Part shown: positions 9,319-21,424 of the stretch, piece by piece
Layout: each line of letters starts with the position of its first letter
How positions within the stretch are numbered: the stretch's first letter is position 1
DNA from: Pseudomonas baetica
GTDB taxonomy: Bacteria; Pseudomonadota; Gammaproteobacteria; Pseudomonadales; Pseudomonadaceae
Direction: 5' to 3'
DNA length: 64,000 nucleotides
Assembly: GCF_002813455.1 (NCBI RefSeq)
Contig: NZ_PHHE01000001.1
Span: 4,274,001-4,338,000 of the forward strand
Notes under the pieces: model-generated
Database searches by the model: none
What the model was told of the DNA's origin: nothing
The model's input: the letters and a program-made list of their open reading frames with translations, nothing else
Translations under genes and position numbers: made by a program

Positions 9319-10476
9319 ATGAACATCACCACCTTTGCCAAACGCCTGTGTCTGCTAGTCCCGCTGCTCCTCTCGCCAGCCGCCTTCGCGGCCGAGATGA
9401 TGCCATCGCCACCACAACTGGCCGCCAAGGCCTACGTACTCATGGATGCCAGCAGCGGCAACGTGCTGGTGGAGAACAACGGTGACCAGCGTCTGCCACC
9501 GGCCAGCCTGACCAAACTGATGACCGCGTACATTGCTACGCTGGAAATCCGTCGTGGCCAGATCGGTGAAAACGATCCGGTGACCGTCAGCGAAAACGCC
9601 TGGCGCACCGGCGGTTCGCGGATGTTCATCAAAGTCGGTTCGCAGGTGACTGTCAGCGACCTGCTGCACGGCATCATCATCCAGTCCGGCAACGACGCCA
9701 GCGTGGCGCTGTCCGAGCACATCGCCGGTAGCGAAGATGCATTCGCCGACCTGATGAACAAGACGGTTACCGATCTGGGCATGACCAATTCCCACTTCAT
9801 GAACCCGACCGGTCTGCCGAACCCTGAGCATTACTCGTCGGCGCACGACATGGCGATCCTGGCCCGCGCGATCATCCACGAAGACCCGGCTCACTACGCG
9901 ATCTACTCGCAGAAAGAGTTCTTCTGGAACGGCATCAAACAGCCTAACCGCAACCTGCTGCTGTGGCGCGACAAGACCGTTGACGGTCTGAAAACCGGTC
10001 ACACCGATGAAGCCGGCTACTGCATGGTGTCCTCGGCTGTACGTGATGGCCAGCGCCTGATCGCCGTGGTGTTCGGCACCAACAGCGAAGTGGCTCGCGC
10101 CGCTGAAACCCAGAAGCTGCTGACTTACGGCTTCCGCTTCTTCGAAACCCAGACCTTCTACCAGAAGGGCACCGAACTGGCTCAGGCCCCGGTGTGGAAA
10201 GGCACCACCAGTCAAGTCAAGGCCGGCCTGGCTCAAGACCTGACCATGACCCTGCCAAAAGGCCAGCTGAAGAAGCTCGCTGCCAGCATGACCATGAACC
10301 CGCAACTGACCGCGCCAATCGCCAAGGGCGACGTGATCGGTAAAGTCGAAGTGAAGCTGGAAGACAAGGTGGTGCACAGCGCCGACCTGATCGCTCTGGA
10401 CGCTGTCGAGGAGGGTGGTATCTTCCGCCGCATGTGGGATAGCATCCGTCTATTCTTCTACGGCTTGTTCAACTGA
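9319..10476 (+). CDS. dacC: D-alanyl-D-alanine carboxypeptidase (PBP5/6 type)
   Basis: This enzyme trims the terminal D-Ala from pentapeptide stems in the periplasm. It is 385 aa with a signal peptide ending PAAFAAEM at about residue 25. Active-site motifs are SxxK in PPASLTKLMTAY, SGN in IIQSGNDASVAL, and KTG in VDGLKTGHTDEAGYC. A C-terminal beta-domain and an amphipathic membrane anchor (IFRRMWDSIRLFFYGLF) follow. It lies upstream of ybeD-lipB-lipA, as in other pseudomonads. Confidence 0.96.
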   Translation: MNITTFAKRLCLLVPLLLSPAAFAAEMMPSPPQLAAKAYVLMDASSGNVLVENNGDQRLPPASLTKLMTAYIATLEIRRGQIGENDPVTVSENAWRTGGSRMFIKVGSQVTVSDLLHGIIIQSGNDASVALSEHIAGSEDAFADLMNKTVTDLGMTNSHFMNPTGLPNPEHYSSAHDMAILARAIIHEDPAHYAIYSQKEFFWNGIKQPNRNLLLWRDKTVDGLKTGHTDEAGYCMVSSAVRDGQRLIAVVFGTNSEVARAAETQKLLTYGFRFFETQTFYQKGTELAQAPVWKGTTSQVKAGLAQDLTMTLPKGQLKKLAASMTMNPQLTAPIAKGDVIGKVEVKLEDKVVHSADLIALDAVEEGGIFRRMWDSIRLFFYGLFN

Positions 10477-10490
10477 TTTGTGTTGACCTG

Positions 10491-10523
10491 CATGGCCCCG
10501 CCCCGACTCGGAGCGGGGCCATG
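10491..10523. terminator. GC-rich hairpin between dacC and ybeD
   Basis: An 11-bp perfect stem CATGGCCCCGC (10491-10501) / GCGGGGCCATG (10513-10523) lies 14 bp after the dacC stop. There is no T-run, so it may attenuate transcription or stop RNA decay rather than fully terminate. Confidence 0.45.
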
Positions 10524-10555
10524 CGCGTTACCACGGCTTAAGAGGCCGTTACGCC

Positions 10556-10831
10556 ATGACCGATACCGAAGTAAAGGCGCCAAAGATCGAATTTCCCCAG
10601 ACTGATTATCCGATTAAGGTGATCAGCGACACGGGCGTCGGCCACAAAGACAAGATCATCGAAATCGTGAAAAAATTCGCGAAAATCAACGATGAGCGGG
10701 TCGATGAGCGTTCGAGCAGCAACGGCAAATACACCACTATTCAGTTGCACATCGTCGCGACCGACCAGGATCAGCTGTACAACATCAACAGCGAACTGCG
10801 GGCGACCGGCTTCGTGCACATGGTGTTGTGA
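10556..10831 (+). CDS. ybeD: DUF493/YbeD family protein
   Basis: A 91-aa small cytoplasmic protein with an ACT-like ferredoxin fold. Recognisable family pieces are [15 protein letters not shown] and a C-terminal [16 protein letters not shown] end (here [11 protein letters not shown]). Its molecular role is unknown. It is widely linked to lipB, and here its stop overlaps the lipB ATG by one base (TGATG). Confidence 0.93.
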   Translation: MTDTEVKAPKIEFPQTDYPIKVISDTGVGHKDKIIEIVKKFAKINDERVDERSSSNGKYTTIQLHIVATDQDQLYNINSELRATGFVHMVL

Positions 10832-11478
10832 TGCCAGGCACGCTGGGCTTTCGTGAGCTCGGCCAGATGGCTTACGAGCCGGTCTGGCATGCCATGCAAC
10901 GTTTTACCAACGAACGCGGCAGCGATGCCGCCGACGAAATCTGGCTCGTCGAGCACCCGCCGGTGTTCACTCAGGGCCAGGCCGGCAAGGCCGAACACTT
11001 GTTGCTGCCGGGAGATATCCCGGTGGTGCAGGTCGATCGCGGCGGGCAGGTGACCTACCATGGCCCTGGCCAACTGGTGGCTTACCTGTTGCTGGATGTA
11101 CGCAAACTGGGTTTTGGCGTGCGTGATCTGGTCAGCCGCATGGAGCGTTGCCTGATCGAACTGCTGGCCAGCTACGGCGTGACCGCCGCAGCCAAGCCAG
11201 ATGCTCCCGGCGTGTACGTCGATGGAGCGAAAATCGCTTCTCTGGGTTTGCGGATTCGCCACGGTTGTTCCTTTCATGGCCTGGCCCTGAACGTGGATAT
11301 GAACCTGGAACCGTTTCGACGGATTAATCCCTGCGGCTATGCCGGGCTGGCGATGACCCAGCTGAGCGATCACGCAGGATCGATTGAATTTGCCGAGGTA
11401 AGTGCCCGGCTGCGTGCGCAGCTCGTCAAACACCTCGACTATGCTGAGCAGACGACCCTGACGGGCGGAATCGACTGA
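10831..11478 (+). CDS. lipB: octanoyl-[acyl-carrier-protein]-protein N-octanoyltransferase
   Basis: LipB (215 aa) transfers octanoate from ACP to lipoyl domains, the first step of endogenous lipoate synthesis. Motifs are [22 protein letters not shown], the catalytic Lys in [14 protein letters not shown], and [12 protein letters not shown]; the acyl-accepting Cys is probably in NPCGYAGL. The start may be the GTG at 10828 or the ATG at 10831. lipA follows one base after the stop. Confidence 0.97.
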   Translation: MPGTLGFRELGQMAYEPVWHAMQRFTNERGSDAADEIWLVEHPPVFTQGQAGKAEHLLLPGDIPVVQVDRGGQVTYHGPGQLVAYLLLDVRKLGFGVRDLVSRMERCLIELLASYGVTAAAKPDAPGVYVDGAKIASLGLRIRHGCSFHGLALNVDMNLEPFRRINPCGYAGLAMTQLSDHAGSIEFAEVSARLRAQLVKHLDYAEQTTLTGGID

Positions 11479-11479
11479 T

Positions 11480-12502
11480 ATGACTACTGATGCAGTGCAA
11501 ACCATGATCCCGACGCTCGACGTGACCGAGCGCCCGGCCCCGCGTCCCAAGGTTGAAGCCGGCGTCAAGCTGCGCGGCGCCGAGAAGGTTGCACGCATCC
11601 CGGTAAAGATCATTCCGACCACCGAGCTGCCGAAGAAACCTGACTGGATTCGTGTACGCATCCCGGTTTCGCCGGAAGTCGACCGCATCAAGAGCCTGCT
11701 GCGCAAACACAAGCTGCACAGCGTTTGCGAAGAAGCGTCCTGCCCGAACCTGGGCGAGTGCTTCTCTGGCGGTACCGCGACGTTCATGATCATGGGTGAC
11801 ATCTGCACCCGTCGCTGCCCGTTCTGCGACGTTGGCCACGGTCGTCCGAAGCCACTGGACGTCAACGAGCCGCAAAGCCTGGCCATCGCCATCGCCGACC
11901 TCAAGCTCAAGTACGTGGTGATCACTTCGGTTGACCGTGACGACCTGCGTGACGGCGGTGCCCAGCACTTTGCCGACTGCATTCGCGAGATCCGCAAACT
12001 GTCGCCGAACGTGCAGCTGGAAACCCTGGTTCCGGACTACCGTGGCCGCATGGACGTCGCCCTGGAAATCACTGCGGCCGAGCCGCCGGATGTGTTCAAC
12101 CACAACCTGGAAACCGTGCCGCGGCTGTACAAGGCTGCGCGTCCGGGTTCGGACTACCAGTGGTCGCTGACCCTGCTGCAACGCTTCAAGCAGATGATGC
12201 CGCACATTCCGACCAAGTCCGGCCTCATGCTCGGCTTGGGCGAGACCGACGAAGAAGTCATCGAAGTCATGAAGCGCATGCGCGAACACGACATCGACAT
12301 GCTGACCCTGGGTCAGTACCTGCAACCGTCGCGCAGCCACTTGCCGGTGCAGCGTTTCGTGCACCCGGACACCTTCGCCTGGTTCGCCGAGGAAGGTTAC
12401 AAGATGGGCTTCAAGAACGTCGCGTCGGGCCCGTTGGTACGTTCTTCGTACCACGCCGACGAGCAGGCCAAGCTGGTCAAGGCTGAGCTGCTGGGTTCCT
12501 GA
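11480..12502 (+). CDS. lipA: lipoyl synthase (radical SAM)
   Basis: LipA (340 aa) inserts sulphur at C6 and C8 of protein-bound octanoate. The auxiliary 4Fe-4S cluster Cys set is in [12 protein letters not shown] and the radical-SAM CxxxCxxC is [20 protein letters not shown] and [16 protein letters not shown] are further family blocks. It completes the dacC-ybeD-lipB-lipA run, which ends in a strong terminator. Confidence 0.98.
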   Translation: MTTDAVQTMIPTLDVTERPAPRPKVEAGVKLRGAEKVARIPVKIIPTTELPKKPDWIRVRIPVSPEVDRIKSLLRKHKLHSVCEEASCPNLGECFSGGTATFMIMGDICTRRCPFCDVGHGRPKPLDVNEPQSLAIAIADLKLKYVVITSVDRDDLRDGGAQHFADCIREIRKLSPNVQLETLVPDYRGRMDVALEITAAEPPDVFNHNLETVPRLYKAARPGSDYQWSLTLLQRFKQMMPHIPTKSGLMLGLGETDEEVIEVMKRMREHDIDMLTLGQYLQPSRSHLPVQRFVHPDTFAWFAEEGYKMGFKNVASGPLVRSSYHADEQAKLVKAELLGS

Positions 12503-12521
12503 TCCCGCGCAGCGCCATAAA

Positions 12522-12561
12522 AATGCCCGCGAGGCTTTATGTCTGCGCGGGCATTTTTTTT
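12522..12561 (+). terminator. Rho-independent terminator after lipA
   Basis: The stem AATGCCCGCG (12522-12531) pairs with CGCGGGCATT (12546-12555), and eight T run from about 12554. It sits 20 bp after the lipA stop. Confidence 0.9.
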
Positions 12562-12678
12562 GCCTGTCCTACGACAAGCGCTTACTTTTCCCGCAACCTG
12601 TGGGGCAACGAAGTCTCTTCTGTTTGTCCCCGTTCCTGACTACTGTGTGAGCATGATTTTACGCACGGAGATCCATGG

Positions 12679-13629
12679 ATGACTGTTCGACCCACTCACA
12701 CACTGTGTCCACACAGAGCCGTACCGGCGTTACCCTCGGAGGGTACGATCGGCGTTATTGCGCCGGCCGGCCCCGGGGCACTGGACACCGATAAGGCAGT
12801 GCAATGGATGCGCGCCCGGGGCTATGCACTGAAGGTGTTTCCCGGCGTCTACGCTAAGGAAGGCTATCTGGCCGGCAGCGACGACGTGCGGCTCAACGAT
12901 CTGCATGCAGCGTTCGCTGACCCTGAGGTGGACGCGATCATCTGTCTGCGCGGTGGCTACGGTACGCCGCGACTGCTGGACCGGATCGACTTCGATCTGC
13001 TGAGCCGCCACGCCAAGCCGTTCATCGGCTACAGCGATATCACTGCTTTGCACTTGGCCATCAGTCGCTACGCAGGCTTCGTGACCTTCCACGGGCCGCT
13101 GCTCAATGCTGACCTGCTGGGCGACAAGGAGCCGCCGACCGTCACCTCATTCTTCGCCATGCTGCGCGGTCAACTGAAAACGGGCAGCGTGCTGAGCCAT
13201 CCGGTGGCTTATCCGTTGACCACGGTCGAGCCCGGCGTCGCCCATGGGCGCTTGCTCGGCGGTAATCTGGCGATGATCGCTTCGACCCTGGGCACGCCAT
13301 ACGAGATCGATGTCGAAGGCGTGATTCTGCTCATCGAGGACATCAACGAGCCGCTGTATCGCATCGACCGATTACTGACTCAGATGCGTCTGGCCGGCAA
13401 GTTGGCGAAGCTGCGTGGCGTGTTGGTCGGGGATGTCGCGGGGGTGGATGTCGAGGCGCTGAACCGCTTGCTCAAACAGACTTTTGCGCCGTTGCGGATT
13501 CCGGTGCTGTCCGGTTGGCGCAGTGGGCATTGTGATCCGAACCTGACGTTGCCACTGGGTGCGCTGGTACGGCTGGATGCGGGGAAGAAGGAGTTGATGC
13601 TGGAGCAGGATGTGGTGATCAGACCGTAG
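12679..13629 (+). CDS. ldcA: LD-carboxypeptidase (LdcA, peptidase S66 family)
   Basis: S66 peptidases remove the terminal D-Ala from murein tetrapeptides during recycling. The protein is 316 aa. Family segments are IGVIAPAGPG, the nucleophile Ser in FIGYSDITALHLA, LRGGYGTPRLLDRIDF, and the Glu and His regions LIEDINEPLYRIDR and GWRSGHCDPNLTLPLGA. It has its own upstream region after the lipA terminator and is followed by a REP pair. Confidence 0.93.
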   Translation: MTVRPTHTLCPHRAVPALPSEGTIGVIAPAGPGALDTDKAVQWMRARGYALKVFPGVYAKEGYLAGSDDVRLNDLHAAFADPEVDAIICLRGGYGTPRLLDRIDFDLLSRHAKPFIGYSDITALHLAISRYAGFVTFHGPLLNADLLGDKEPPTVTSFFAMLRGQLKTGSVLSHPVAYPLTTVEPGVAHGRLLGGNLAMIASTLGTPYEIDVEGVILLIEDINEPLYRIDRLLTQMRLAGKLAKLRGVLVGDVAGVDVEALNRLLKQTFAPLRIPVLSGWRSGHCDPNLTLPLGALVRLDAGKKELMLEQDVVIRP

Positions 13630-13653
13630 AGGTTTATCGCCAGAGATTGAGTC

Positions 13654-13735
13654 TTCGAGAGCAAGCCCCCTCCCACAGTTGATCGCATTCCCATGGTGGA
13701 ACTCGGTCAACTGTGGGAGGGGGCTTGCTCCCGAA
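13654..13735. repeat. REP inverted pair, GGGGGCTTGCTC variant
   Basis: The arms at 13654-13680 and 13709-13735 are near-perfect inverse copies built on GCAAGCCCCCTCCCACAGTT. This is a sequence variant of the more common GAGCGAGCCTGCTCGC type in this window. It lies between the converging ldcA and sltB3 genes. Confidence 0.8.
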
Positions 13736-13761
13736 AGCGGCATTAGCCATACGACAAACTG

Positions 13762-15084
13762 CTATTGGCTACGCAGGCTCTCAAGCAGCTTGTGCGTCGG
13801 ATAGCCATCCGCCGGCCAGCCAAACGACTGCTGCGCGCTGCGAATCGCCTTGCGCGTGTTGGCGCCGATGATCCCGTCAGCCGTGCCCGCATCGTAGTTG
13901 CGCGCGCTCAGAAGGGTTTGCAGTTCGATACGTTCGGTGCGACTCAGCGGCAGGTCATCCTTCGGCCAAGTGCCGTTGATCAAGCCGCCGCCGTTGAACC
14001 GCTCGGACAGCAGGCTCACAGCCAATGCATATGACGACGAGTTGTTGTACTTGAGGATCGCCCGGAAGTTATCGAGGATCAGGAACGCCGGGCCACGATA
14101 ACCGGCCGGCAGCAGCAGGGCGGCAGACAGCTGTTCGGAGCCCGCGGGCACTTGACCGCCATTGGGCAGGGTCACACCCAACTGACGCCATTCGGCAACG
14201 CTTTTACGAATCGCGCCATCTGCCAGCGTGAAGTTGAAGCTGCTCGGCAGTTGCACTTCAAAACCCCACGGCTGGCCGCGCTGCCAGCCGGAGCTTTGCA
14301 GGTAGTGCGCAGTCGACGCCAGGGCGTCGGCCGGGCTGCCCCAGATGTCGCGGCGGCCGTCACCGTCGAAATCCACGGCGTGGGTGTTGTAGGTGGTTGG
14401 AATGAACTGGGTCTGCCCCATGGCGCCAGCCCAGGAACCGAGCATTTTCTCCGGGGTAATATCACCCTGTTGCAGAATTTGCAGGGCAGCGATCAATTGT
14501 GCGTGGGCAAAGCCCGGGCGCCGTCCTTCATAGGCGAGGGTCGCCAGCGAATTGATCACCGACTTGCTGCCCTGGAACTGGCCGAAGTTGCTTTCCATGC
14601 CCCACACCGACACCAGTGCCTGACGATCAACGCCATAACGCTGTTCGATGCTTTGCAGAATGTCGGCGTACTGGTTGATCAGCGCCTGGCCTTTGCGCAC
14701 CCGCAGCGGCGAGAGCGCACCATCGAGGTATTCCCACACCGGGCGGGAGAATTCCGGCTGACTGCGGTCGGCGCGGATCACGCTGGCATCGAAGCTGACA
14801 TTGGCAAATGCACGATCAAACAAATCGGCGCGAATCCCGGCGGCGAGTGCGTCCTTGCGAAAGCCTGCCTGCCATTCGGCGAAGGTCTGGGTCGGCTGTA
14901 GATCGAGCGGGTCGGCGGACGGCACTACCGGCGGAATGATCGCTGGGGCTGTGGCGACAGGGGCTGCTTGAAGAGGTTGCGCGTCGGCGGCGGTAGGTTT
15001 TTCCGCACAGGCAACAAGCAGGATGAAACTTGTGGCAGCAACCAATTGGCGAACAGGCCAACGATGGGAAAGACAAAAGGGCAT
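13762..15084 (-). CDS. sltB3: lytic murein transglycosylase with peptidoglycan-binding domain (SltB3-like)
   Basis: This 440-aa family 3 lytic transglycosylase has a C-terminal peptidoglycan-binding domain 1. The start at 15084 gives a signal with a probable lipobox (FILLVACAEKPT). The catalytic Glu is in VSVWGMESNFGQFQG, with GSWAGAMGQTQFIPTTYNTHAVDFDGDG as hallmark. The C-terminal domain reads LLSARNYDAGTADGIIGANTRKAI. Location next to holA matches PAO1 PA3992, called SltB3; the symbol is by synteny. The open frame continues upstream to 15288, but that part lacks a signal. Confidence 0.88.
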   Translation of the reverse strand: MPFCLSHRWPVRQLVAATSFILLVACAEKPTAADAQPLQAAPVATAPAIIPPVVPSADPLDLQPTQTFAEWQAGFRKDALAAGIRADLFDRAFANVSFDASVIRADRSQPEFSRPVWEYLDGALSPLRVRKGQALINQYADILQSIEQRYGVDRQALVSVWGMESNFGQFQGSKSVINSLATLAYEGRRPGFAHAQLIAALQILQQGDITPEKMLGSWAGAMGQTQFIPTTYNTHAVDFDGDGRRDIWGSPADALASTAHYLQSSGWQRGQPWGFEVQLPSSFNFTLADGAIRKSVAEWRQLGVTLPNGGQVPAGSEQLSAALLLPAGYRGPAFLILDNFRAILKYNNSSSYALAVSLLSERFNGGGLINGTWPKDDLPLSRTERIELQTLLSARNYDAGTADGIIGANTRKAIRSAQQSFGWPADGYPTHKLLESLRSQ

Positions 15085-15145
15085 GCACAGGTCCAGAGGA
15101 TACGAATCAGGTGCAGACCTTAACATGACCGGGGGGTACTGCGCT

Positions 15146-15310
15146 TCAGGCAGCCAGAAAGTAAGAAGCCTCCCAGCTGTCAGACTGGAAGGCTTCGCGG
15201 CGGTAGCTGCCTTTACCCTTGGTTGGTCGTTCCTGGCGACTGCGGAACAGGGGTTGGGCGACGATGGATTTGGCCTTGTTCGGGCCATGTTTCGATGGCT
15301 TTTTGCTCAT
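15146..15310 (-). CDS. arfA: alternative ribosome-rescue factor A
   Basis: A 54-aa protein, MSKKPSKHGPNKAKSIVAQ at the start and WEASYFLAA at the end, closely like ArfA. ArfA enters the A site of ribosomes stalled on non-stop mRNA and recruits RF2. The start at 15310 has an upstream AGAGAACC-type leader; the frame is open upstream to 15430 but not conserved in character. A long hairpin lies inside codons 39-49 (see the separate entry), as expected if arfA mRNA itself is made non-stop so that tmRNA controls its amount. Confidence 0.9.
   Translation of the reverse strand: MSKKPSKHGPNKAKSIVAQPLFRSRQERPTKGKGSYRREAFQSDSWEASYFLAA
15165..15196 (-). promoter_or_regulatory. intragenic hairpin in arfA (RNase III or terminator-type control element)
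   Basis: On the minus strand GAAGCCTTCCAG (15196-15185) pairs with CTGGGAGGCTTC (15176-15165), a 12-bp stem with one G-U pair and an 8-nt loop. It lies before the stop codon and a short pyrimidine-rich run follows. In E. coli a similar hairpin is cut by RNase III, and in other species it terminates transcription, giving non-stop arfA mRNA. Confidence 0.75.
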
Positions 15311-15405
15311 AAGGGTTCTCTCGAGTGAGTGGGTTTTGCGGGGGGAATAATTTGCCGATGTCGGGCGTCTGTCCAGTGCCTGTTGTGTAGGAATGTTCTG
15401 ACGCT

Positions 15406-15470
15406 TTCGCGAGCAGGCTCGCTCCCACATTTGGAATGCATTTCAATGTGGGAGCGAGCCTGCTCGCGAA
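15406..15470. repeat. REP inverted pair (tight)
   Basis: Arms TTCGCGAGCAGGCTCGCTCC at 15406 onward and its inverse ending at 15470 are separated by only about 13 bp. The pair lies between arfA and holA. Confidence 0.9.
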
Positions 15471-15493
15471 TGGCCGTTATGCGGTAAAACAGG

Positions 15494-16531
15494 TTATTCG
15501 GCGGGGAGTGTCAGACGTTGGCCAGCCATCAATAGTGCCAAGCGGCTCAGACTCATCCACGGCGACCCTGCCGCCTGGCCCTTGATCTGCGCATCGATGC
15601 GCTGAGCTTCGAGCAACAACTGCGCCCAGCGTTGCGCCGAGTAACGTTGCAGGGCTTTGCTCATCAACGGTTTGCGCTTGTCCCAGACGGGCGGTTTGGC
15701 TTGGCTGAAGCATTTGTCCAGCGGTGTGCCCTGGCTATATTGCAGCGAGATATTGGCCAGCAGGCGCAACTCCCGCGCCAGTGCCCAGAGAATCACTGGC
15801 GGTTCGACACCTTCACCGCGCAGCCCTTCGAGCATGCGCAACGCGTGAGCCGGTTCGCCGTTGAGCACGGCATCGGTCAGGCCAAACACATCGAAGCGCG
15901 CACTGTCCGCGACAGCGGCTTGCACGGTTTCGACGGTGATCTGGCCGCCTTCGGCCATCAGCTTGAGCTTTTCGATTTCTTGCGCCGCGGCGAGCAGGTT
16001 GCCCTCGACGCGTGCGGCAATCAGTTCGACGGCGTCCTGGCTGGCCGACAATCCGGCTTGCGACAAGCGCTGACGAATCCAGCTCGGCAACTGATTGGCA
16101 TCCACCGGCCAGATCTGGATGAACTGGGTCTGCTGGCCTTCAACCAGCGCCTTGCCCCACTTGGTTTTCTGCGCACTGCCATCGAGCTTGGGCAGGCTGA
16201 TCAGCAGCACGGTGTCTTCGGCGGGGCGAGAGCAGTATTCGATGAAGGCGGCAGCGCCCTTGTCGCCGGGTTTGCCTGAAGGCAGACGCAGCTCCAACAG
16301 ACGCTTTTCAGCGAATAGCGACATGCTGGCGCCGGCCTGCAACAACGTGCCCCAATCGAAATTGGCATCGGCGGCGAAGACCTGACGTTCGTCGAATCCT
16401 TGCTGGCGGGCGGCACTGCGAATGGCGTCGGCGGCTTCCTGACACAGTAGCGGGTCATCGCCACTGATGATGTAGACCGGCGCAAGGGCGCTTTGCAGGT
16501 GTTTGCCGAGTTGGGCGGGAGCGAGCTTCAT
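15494..16531 (-). CDS. holA: DNA polymerase III subunit delta
   Basis: HolA (345 aa, normal length) is the wrench subunit of the clamp loader that opens the beta clamp. The N-terminus MKLAPAQLGKHLQSALAPVYIISGDDPLLCQEAADAIR is typical. Further blocks are LLELRLPSGKPGDKG and VFGLTDAVLNGEPAHALRML. It lies 39 bp downstream of lptE in the leuS-lptE-holA order shared by many gammaproteobacteria. Confidence 0.96.
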   Translation of the reverse strand: MKLAPAQLGKHLQSALAPVYIISGDDPLLCQEAADAIRSAARQQGFDERQVFAADANFDWGTLLQAGASMSLFAEKRLLELRLPSGKPGDKGAAAFIEYCSRPAEDTVLLISLPKLDGSAQKTKWGKALVEGQQTQFIQIWPVDANQLPSWIRQRLSQAGLSASQDAVELIAARVEGNLLAAAQEIEKLKLMAEGGQITVETVQAAVADSARFDVFGLTDAVLNGEPAHALRMLEGLRGEGVEPPVILWALARELRLLANISLQYSQGTPLDKCFSQAKPPVWDKRKPLMSKALQRYSAQRWAQLLLEAQRIDAQIKGQAAGSPWMSLSRLALLMAGQRLTLPAE

Positions 16532-16545
16532 AAGAGCAATCGAAC

Positions 16546-16563
16546 GGGGCGCCTGAGCGCCCC
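16546..16563. terminator. short GC hairpin between lptE and holA
   Basis: GGGGCGC, loop CTGA, GCGCCCC forms a 7-bp stem in the 39-bp lptE-holA gap. There is no T-run, so it is more likely a processing or attenuation hairpin than a full terminator. Confidence 0.35.
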
Positions 16564-16570
16564 GAACGTC

Positions 16571-17176
16571 TTACTGCTGCGGGATTTCGAGCGGCGACTG
16601 ACGCGGAGTTTCCGCTTCAGCCTTTTGCGCCGCTTCGAGCGCGTCGGCTTCAGCCCTGGCGCGGTTGTTGGCGGCTTGCTGCAGTTGCTCCAGTTGACCC
16701 GGGGTCAGCTGTTGCAGGCGCAGCATCATGCGCTGAACCAGCTCGCGACGGATATCGCGACGGGCATCGTTGGCTTCCTGATCGGAGCCGACGAGGTTGT
16801 TGCCGTCGTGGATAAACACTTTCTGCACTTCAAGCTTGTCGCTCAGCAGGGGAAGGTTCTTGTCGCCACGGATGTCGTAGTTGAGGACGGTAGTAACCTG
16901 ATACTCACCTGTACGACCGGCACCGGCGTAGCTGAGGATGCGCTGGCTTTCCTGTTCGTCAGCCAGGAACAGCTTGTACGGCGCACCGCTGTAAATCTTG
17001 ACGCCGCTCGACTCCAGCACCTGACGCAGTTGGGTGACGGTCTCGCCGTAGGCGTTACGCGCACTCAGGTCGAGTTCCTTGATGGTCAGTTCGGTGGTAC
17101 CAGTGCCGCGCAGCTGGAAACCGCAGGCGCTCAACAGGACGGCGAGGCCCATCACCAGCAGATTGCGTTTGATCAT
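16571..17176 (-). CDS. lptE: LPS-assembly lipoprotein LptE
   Basis: LptE (201 aa) is the plug of the outer-membrane LPS translocon and partners LptD. The lipobox is LLSAC with Cys at about residue 18, followed by GFQLRGTGTTELTIKELDL, a family signature. The C-terminal tail is Ala/Glu-rich and probably a disordered or helical extension. It sits between leuS and holA as in other pseudomonads. Confidence 0.95.
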   Translation of the reverse strand: MIKRNLLVMGLAVLLSACGFQLRGTGTTELTIKELDLSARNAYGETVTQLRQVLESSGVKIYSGAPYKLFLADEQESQRILSYAGAGRTGEYQVTTVLNYDIRGDKNLPLLSDKLEVQKVFIHDGNNLVGSDQEANDARRDIRRELVQRMMLRLQQLTPGQLEQLQQAANNRARAEADALEAAQKAEAETPRQSPLEIPQQ

Positions 17177-17263
17177 TGTGTTGCTCCCCTTGAAACCATG
17201 TGGGCCGTTCGTGCGGCCCGAAAGGTTTTACTTGGCGCCAGGCAAACCCGGCGCCCGATCCAA

Positions 17264-20448
<3,185 letters not shown>

Positions 20449-20532
20449 GCGCATGGCAGGTCAAGAAGCGGATCTTTTTCAACAGGATCCGACCCTATCG
20501 GTTGTCGCGTTGGATCAACCCACTTAGGCTTC

Positions 20533-20552
20533 GGGCATCTTTGGAGATGCCC
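20533..20552 (+). promoter_or_regulatory. hairpin abutting the ydcF-like start codon
   Basis: GGGCATCT (20533-20540), loop TTGG, AGATGCCC (20545-20552) is a perfect 8-bp stem ending one base before the ATG at 20554. The putative Shine-Dalgarno GGAG (20543-20546) lies in the loop and 3' arm. It may be the terminator of the preceding small gene or a translational control element. Confidence 0.45.
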
Positions 20553-20553
20553 G

Positions 20554-21333
20554 ATGCCTTTTCGTTATTTCGTCAAACAACTTCTATTGCCGCCCGGCAT
20601 TCTTTTACTGCTGTTGCTGGCTGCTTGGTGGCTACGCCGCTCTCGTCCGCGCCTCGCAGGGTTGTGTTTTGCCATCGGTTTTGGCGGGTTCTGGCTGATG
20701 AGCTTGCCGGTGGTCGTGCAATGGGGCGCCAAAGCCCTCGAGCGCGAGCCGCCCTTGGCCCGGGAAGAGTGGGCGACCTTGGCGCAACGTGCTGATGCGA
20801 TTGTGGTGCTCGGTTCCGGTCGTGAGCGCGGTGATCTGGCCTGGGGCGAGGATCAGCCGACCGGCGTGGGGCTTGAACGTCAGCGTTATGCGGCACGCCT
20901 GGCCAAGGCGTCGGGGCTGCCGATTCTGACCAGTGGCGGCTTGCATTACGGCACGCCGCCGACCGAGGCGAAATTGATGGCTGACTCGTTGCTGGATGAC
21001 TTCGGCGTGACGGTGCGTTGGCAAGAGGGCGAGAGCCGTACCACGTGGGAGAACGCCAAGTTCAGTGCCGACATGTTGTTGCCGCAGGGGATCAAGCGTG
21101 TAGTTGTGGTGACTCAGGCCTGGCACATGCCGAGATCGGTCTGGAGTTTCGAGAAGGCGGGATTTGAAGTAGTGCCGGCACCGGTCGGGTTTTTGGGTAC
21201 GGATAACGCGAGGCCGCTGGGTGGCTGGATGCCGGAATTCAAGTCGATCTGGCAGAGCGGGCAGTTGCTGAATGAGGCGGTGGGGCAGGTGGGGTATTCA
21301 CTGTTTTACCGGAGTGAAGCGGTCGCCGATTGA
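20554..21333 (+). CDS. YdcF/ElyC family (DUF218) membrane protein
   Basis: A 259-aa protein with two N-terminal hydrophobic segments (about residues 9-24 and 32-55) and a DUF218 domain. DUF218 motifs are DAIVVLGSGRERG, SGLPILTSGGLHYGTPPTEAKLMADSL, WQEGESRTTWENAKFSADML and VVVTQAWHMPRSVWSFEKAGF. ElyC, a relative, affects cell-envelope precursor supply, so an envelope role is possible. It converges on lnt. Confidence 0.88.
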   Translation: MPFRYFVKQLLLPPGILLLLLLAAWWLRRSRPRLAGLCFAIGFGGFWLMSLPVVVQWGAKALEREPPLAREEWATLAQRADAIVVLGSGRERGDLAWGEDQPTGVGLERQRYAARLAKASGLPILTSGGLHYGTPPTEAKLMADSLLDDFGVTVRWQEGESRTTWENAKFSADMLLPQGIKRVVVVTQAWHMPRSVWSFEKAGFEVVPAPVGFLGTDNARPLGGWMPEFKSIWQSGQLLNEAVGQVGYSLFYRSEAVAD

Positions 21334-21354
21334 TTGAGTGTTGCCAATGGCCTC

Positions 21355-21420
21355 TTCGCGAGCAAGCCCGCTCCCACATTTGGAATGCATTTCAAATGTG
21401 GGAGCGGGCTTGCTCGCGAA
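21355..21420. repeat. REP inverted pair between converging genes
   Basis: The 28-bp arms at 21355-21382 and 21393-21420 are perfect inverse copies (core GCAAGCCCGCTCCCACATTT) around a 10-bp spacer. The structure can act as a bidirectional terminator between the ydcF-like gene and lnt. Confidence 0.92.
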
Positions 21421-21424
21421 GCTT

